Source: Candidatus Eiseniibacteriota bacterium (GTDB taxonomy: Bacteria > Eisenbacteria > RBG-16-71-46). Taken from it: a stretch of 8,081 bases of DNA. Below are positions 5,467-8,081 of this stretch, in pieces. Position numbers and translations under genes: made by a program. Under the pieces are notes generated by a model. The model worked only from the letters and a program-made list of their open reading frames with translations, was not told where the DNA came from and made no database searches. The stretch's first letter is position 1, and every line of letters begins with the position of its first letter. The stretch lies in assembly GCA_005893185.1 (NCBI GenBank), contig VBOS01000445.1:1-8081 (forward strand). The letters are read 5' to 3'.

Positions 5467-6748
5467 CGCCCGCCTCCGCGGGGCGTGATGGCCTCGTGCT
5501 CGGCGGTATCCCGGCGGCACGCGCGATCGAGGCGCTGCGCCGTTCCGATCCGCGCGCCCACGCGTTCTACCTCTACGACTGGTCGCCTACGCCATCAAGG
5601 CGAACGGGCTGCCCGCGATCTTGGAGCACCTGCGCGCCGAGGGCATCGGCGCCGACGCCGGGTCCCTCGGCGAGCTCGAACTCGCGGCGGCGGCCGGCTT
5701 CGAGCCCTCGCGTATCGAGCTCAACGGCAACGCGCGAACGGAGGAGGAAGCGGAGTGGTCGGCGGCCCGCGGCATCCATTCGGTGAACGCCGACCACGTG
5801 GGCGAGCTCGACCTGCTCGACGCCGCGGCGGCGCGGGCGGAGCGCGTGCTGCGCGTGGCGCTCCGGATCAACCCCGGCATCGAGACCCCGGGGCACCAGT
5901 ACGTGGCTACCGGCCATGACGAAGCGAAGTTCGGCGTCGCGCCTCGCGAAGCGCTGGAGGTGTGGGCCGCCCGCGAGCGCTGGCCCCACCTGAACCTGGG
6001 CGGGGTGCATGTTCACGTGGGCTCGCAGCTCATGGATCCGGCCCCGCTTCGCGGCGCGGCCGAGCAGGCCATCGGGCTTGCGCGCGCGGCCGCCGCGCGC
6101 GGGGCGCCTCTCGGCTGGCTCAATCTGGGCGGAGGGTTCGGCGTGGACTACGACGGCCGCGCGGAGTTCCCACTCGAGCATTACGCGCAATGGATCGTGC
6201 AACGCCTTGCGGATGCGACAGTAGGGTCGCCCGAACCAGTCCGCGCTCGCGCCTCGAGCGCCGGGAGTGGCGCGGGTGCCCCAGGCCTCCGCGCCCTCGA
6301 GATCGTGCTCGAGCCCGGCCGCTGGCTCGTCGCCCCCGTGGGGGTGCTGCTGTCCGAGGTGCTCTGGATCAAGCACCGTGACGGCCGGCGCTTCGTCGTG
6401 CTCGCGGCCGGCATGAACGACTTCATTCGCCCGGCGCTCTATCACGCGCGCCACCGCATCGTGCCGGTCACACCGCGCCCCGGCGCCGCTTCCGCTGCGG
6501 CGGTCGTGGGCCCGGTGTGCGAGAGCGGCGACGTGTTCGCCGAGGACGCGGCGCTCCCGCCGCTCGAGCCGGGCGACTGGGTGGCGATCCTCGATGCCGG
6601 AGCCTACGGAGCGGCGATGGCCTCGAGCTACAACGGGCGTGGCAGGCTCGCCGAGCTGGTGGTGCGCGAAGGAAGGATCGTCCGAGCGCGTGCGGCCGAG
6701 ACTCCCGCCGACCTCGCGCGCGGGCGCGCGAGCGACGTGCTTGCCTAG
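5463..6748 (+). pseudogene. lysA: Diaminopimelate decarboxylase, frame broken by small deletion
   Basis: LysA decarboxylates meso-diaminopimelate to lysine using PLP. The frame from ATG 5463 gives MTPASAGRDGLVLGGIPAAR... to AFYLYD (39 residues, ending 5579) and then turns into nonsense. Homology resumes at 5579 in another frame as LVAYAIKANGLPAILEHL, with the PLP lysine codon at 5597-5599. It continues intact for 389 residues through HVHVGSQL (from about 6005), the glycine loop GGGFGVDY (6128-6151), LEPGR (6308-6322) and CESGD (6518-6532) to TAG 6746. Family members have roughly 20 residues between 'YLYD' and 'VAYAIKAN'; here there are none, so this looks like a deletion whose length is 1 modulo 3, not a single-base slip. 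No ATG, GTG or TTG precedes the lysine motif in the second frame, so no internal start rescues it. An assembly or sequencing error is as likely as a real lesion. Residues encoded at 6215-6295 form an unusual Ala/Ser/Gly linker. Confidence 0.85.
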
Positions 6749-6768
6749 TGTTCCGGTACGGAACACTA
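6746..6768. promoter_or_regulatory. Perfect 10-bp-arm palindrome spanning the lysA stop codon
   Basis: TAGTGTTCCG (6746-6755), a GTA spacer (6756-6758) and CGGAACACTA (6759-6768) form a perfect inverted repeat. The first three bases are the lysA TAG stop. No T-run follows, so it is not a standard intrinsic terminator. The symmetric TTCCG..CGGAA core resembles a dimeric repressor operator, but its place at a gene end also fits an extragenic palindromic repeat or mRNA 3'-end protection. Confidence 0.6.
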
Positions 6769-6818
6769 GACACGGGCGGCCCGTTCCAGGCCGCCGGCCT
6801 TGACACTCCGCGCGGTTC

Positions 6819-6844
6819 ACGCGGAAACTGCCGCGTTCGTTTTT
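6819..6844 (+). terminator. Probable intrinsic terminator of the dehydrogenase-mobA-lysA operon
   Basis: ACGCGG (6819-6824), loop AAACTG, and CCGCGT (6831-6836) form a 6-bp GC-rich stem, followed at once by TCGTTTTT (6837-6844). The T-rich run stands out in this GC-rich sequence. It lies about 70 nt after the lysA stop and 145 nt before etfB, so it would separate the two transcription units. Confidence 0.55.
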
Positions 6845-6891
6845 GCCAGCGCGGACCCCATGAACTCACGTTTCGGTCCGGGGCCCGCCCC

Positions 6892-6917
6892 GCCTTTGTG
6901 AATGGATTCACGAAGGC
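6892..6917. promoter_or_regulatory. Operator-like palindrome upstream of etfB
   Basis: GTGAAT-GG-ATTCAC (6898-6911) is a perfect inverted repeat. It extends outward through one T/G position to a 12-position stem (6892-6903 with 6906-6917). It lies 71-97 nt before the etfB start and is more AT-rich than its surroundings. TetR-family fatty-acid regulators such as Bacillus FadR bind TGAAT..ATTCA-type sites near etf and acyl-CoA dehydrogenase genes, so an operator is a reasonable guess. An RNA hairpin in the leader is the alternative. Confidence 0.4.
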
Positions 6918-6975
6918 CGCTGCGCGCACGCGCCGAGCCGTCGCGCGCTTGAGCAGAAACGCCGCGCGCGCTTGC

Positions 6976-6981
6976 GAGGAG
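6976..6981 (+). promoter_or_regulatory. Ribosome binding site of etfB
   Basis: GAGGAG lies 7 nt before GTG 6989. It is the strongest Shine-Dalgarno on the plus strand of the window and decides the GTG start, since the family N-terminus follows directly (IQVVCIKQVADSE). Confidence 0.8.
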
Positions 6982-6988
6982 CCTGTTC

Positions 6989-7738
6989 GTGATCCAGGTC
7001 GTTTGCATCAAGCAGGTGGCGGACTCCGAGACGCGGGTCAAGATCGGCGCCGACGGCAAGTCGCTCGATCCCTCGGGGGTGACCTGGATCCTGAACCCCT
7101 ATGATGAATTCGCGGTCGAGCAGGCGCTGCGCGTCAAGGAGAAGCTCGGCGCGGGCGAGGTGATCGCGGTGTCGCTGGGCGGCGCCGGCGTTCAGGCCAC
7201 GCTCCGCAACGTGCTCGCCATGGGCGCGGATCGCGCGATCCACCTCAAGACCAATTCCCCGGCCGATCCGCTCCAGGCCGCGCGCGCGCTGGCGGCCGCC
7301 ATCCGGGACCTGGGCGCTCAGATCGTGTGGTTCGGGCGGCAGGCGATCGACGACGATGCCGCGCAGGTCGGCCCGATGACGGCGGAGCTGCTGCAGCTTC
7401 CGTGCGTGACGTCGATCGCCTCGTTCGAGCTCGAGGGCACGACGGCGACGGTGGAGCGGGACATCGAGGGTGGTCGTGAGGTGGTGGAGGTGACGCTGCC
7501 CGCCGCGCTCACGACCGACAAGGGGCTGAACGAGCCGCGCTACGCGTCGCTGAAGGGGATCATGGCCGCGAAGAAGAAGCCGATCGACGAGCGGCCGCTG
7601 GAGCTGGGGGAGGCGGGGCTCGAAGTGGTCTCGCTCGCGCTGCCCGCGGCGCGCTCGGCGGGCCGCATCGTGGGCCAGGGCACGGCCGCGGTTCCCGAGC
7701 TGCTGCGCGTGCTGCGCGAGGAGGCGCGGGTGCTATGA
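6989..7738 (+). CDS. etfB: Electron transfer flavoprotein beta subunit
   Basis: 249 aa, full family length. With EtfA it forms the FAD- and AMP-containing heterodimer that takes electrons from acyl-CoA and related dehydrogenases and passes them to ETF:quinone oxidoreductase. The evidence is strong: N-terminal MIQVVCIKQVADSETRVKI, GVTWILNPYDEFAVEQALR at 30-48, the nucleotide-binding region VIAVSLGGAGVQATLRNVLAMGADRAI at 58-84, WFGRQAIDDDAAQVGP at 114-129, and the beta-subunit signature region VERDIEGGREVVEVTLPAAL at 155-174, followed by TTDKGLNEPRYASLKGIMAA. That last segment contains the recognition loop that contacts partner dehydrogenases. The start is GTG with GAGGAG 7 nt upstream. The stop overlaps the etfA start by 4 nt (ATGA). 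A palindrome upstream may be its operator. The partner dehydrogenase is not in the window, so the specific electron donor is unknown. Confidence 0.97.
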   Translation: MIQVVCIKQVADSETRVKIGADGKSLDPSGVTWILNPYDEFAVEQALRVKEKLGAGEVIAVSLGGAGVQATLRNVLAMGADRAIHLKTNSPADPLQAARALAAAIRDLGAQIVWFGRQAIDDDAAQVGPMTAELLQLPCVTSIASFELEGTTATVERDIEGGREVVEVTLPAALTTDKGLNEPRYASLKGIMAAKKKPIDERPLELGEAGLEVVSLALPAARSAGRIVGQGTAAVPELLRVLREEARVL

Positions 7739-8081
7739 GCATCCTCGTGTTCGTGGAGCAGCGCGGCGGCCGCATCCGCTCCGTGTCGAACGAGGCGCTG
7801 GGTTTAGCGTCGCGCCTGAAGGGCGCGCTGGGAGGCGAGGTGGTGGCGATCCTGCCGTGCGCCTCCGATCCGGGGGCGGGCTCGCTCGGTGCCGCGGGGG
7901 CCGACAAGGTGCGACTCGCGGCCCATCCCGGCCTGGGCAGCTACGATCCCGCGGGCTACACGCGCGCCGTCGTGGCGGCGGCGGAGGAGCTCGAGCCGGC
8001 GCTGATCCTGTTTCCGGCCTCGTCGCTGGGGAAGGATCTGGCGCCGCGGGTGGCGGCCCGGCTCGGCGTCGGGCTCGCCTC
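7735..8081 (+). CDS. etfA: Electron transfer flavoprotein alpha subunit (incomplete, N-terminal part)
   Basis: 115 codons are visible before the right edge. The translation begins MSILVFVEQRGGRIRSVSNE, then ALGLASRLKGALGGEVVAIL, GAAGADKVRLAAHPGLGSYD and ALILFPASSLGKDLAPRVAA. This is domain I of EtfA, with the typical opening 'ILVFVE.R.G..R..S.EAL..A..L' and the 'PaSS.GkDLAPRvAarLg' segment. The FAD-binding C-terminal domain lies outside the window. ATG 7735 overlaps the etfB TGA by 4 nt, and GAGGAGG at 7718-7724 gives a 10-nt spacing, so EtfA is made together with EtfB. Whether this is an ordinary or an electron-bifurcating ETF cannot be judged without the C-terminal half. Confidence 0.95.
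   Translation, partial: MSILVFVEQRGGRIRSVSNEALGLASRLKGALGGEVVAILPCASDPGAGSLGAAGADKVRLAAHPGLGSYDPAGYTRAVVAAAEELEPALILFPASSLGKDLAPRVAARLGVGLA

Larger units (their letters stand above)
6749..6988. other. Structured intergenic spacer between lysA and etfB (240 bp)
   Basis: No credible gene is seen here. Besides the palindromes and terminator listed separately, the region contains GGCGGC/GCCGCC (6775-6780 with 6790-6795) and CGGACC/GGTCCG (6852-6857 with 6875-6880). A perfect -35 hexamer TTGACA sits at 6800-6805, but the best -10 at 18 nt is GAAACT (6824-6829), which falls inside the terminator stem, so I do not call a promoter. From 6918 to 6975 I see only GC-rich sequence without recognisable signals. 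Confidence 0.6.

Noticed and set aside
5573..6820. 415-codon minus-strand frame opposite lysA
   Set aside because: It is a long antisense frame caused by GC bias, with no domain recognised, while lysA motifs are clear on the plus strand.
6800..6829. TTGACA with GAAACT as an etf promoter
   Set aside because: The -35 is perfect, but the -10 is poor and lies inside the terminator hairpin, so it is not called.

Overview
This is a very GC-rich stretch of bacterial chromosome. The predicted outer-membrane barrel protein points to a diderm. No rRNA, tRNA or marker gene is present, so I cannot name the phylum; an uncultured GC-rich lineage is the best I can say. The coding content is mostly core metabolism and transport. 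I see no prophage, CRISPR array, toxin-antitoxin pair or defence system.

Positions 1-3421 (minus strand) hold three co-directional genes, read right to left: a secreted or outer-membrane beta-barrel-like protein (3421-2549), an ABC exporter half-transporter whose Walker B glutamate is replaced by aspartate (2496-733), and a second half-transporter (736 to the window edge, incomplete) that overlaps the first by 4 nt (GTGA). The two ABC genes look like the degenerate-site and catalytic-site subunits of a heterodimeric exporter of the TM287/288 or BmrCD type.

Positions 3422-3799 are a gene-free divergent intergenic region. It contains three tandem 16-bp degenerate repeats starting with CGCAA (3520-3567). 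Directly abutting them is a 210-bp imperfect palindrome (3568-3777) with 57 paired positions and an 82-nt loop. The palindrome ends only 22 nt before the next start codon. This is the least ordinary structure in the window.

Positions 3800-6748 (plus strand) hold three tightly overlapping genes: a D-2-hydroxyacid dehydrogenase, a MobA-like molybdenum cofactor guanylyltransferase (1-nt overlap), and a diaminopimelate decarboxylase (lysA, 4-nt overlap). The lysA reading frame is broken at about 5579. A small deletion appears to have removed about 20 residues before the PLP-lysine motif YAIKAN and shifted the frame. It is a real lesion, or an assembly or sequencing error.

Positions 6749-6988 are a gene-poor spacer with five consecutive inverted repeats, including a perfect 10-bp-arm palindrome that contains the lysA stop codon, a likely intrinsic terminator, and an operator-like GTGAAT-GG-ATTCAC palindrome. 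From 6989 to the window end the electron transfer flavoprotein genes etfB and etfA (incomplete) overlap by 4 nt. They probably carry electrons from acyl-CoA or similar dehydrogenases to the quinone pool.
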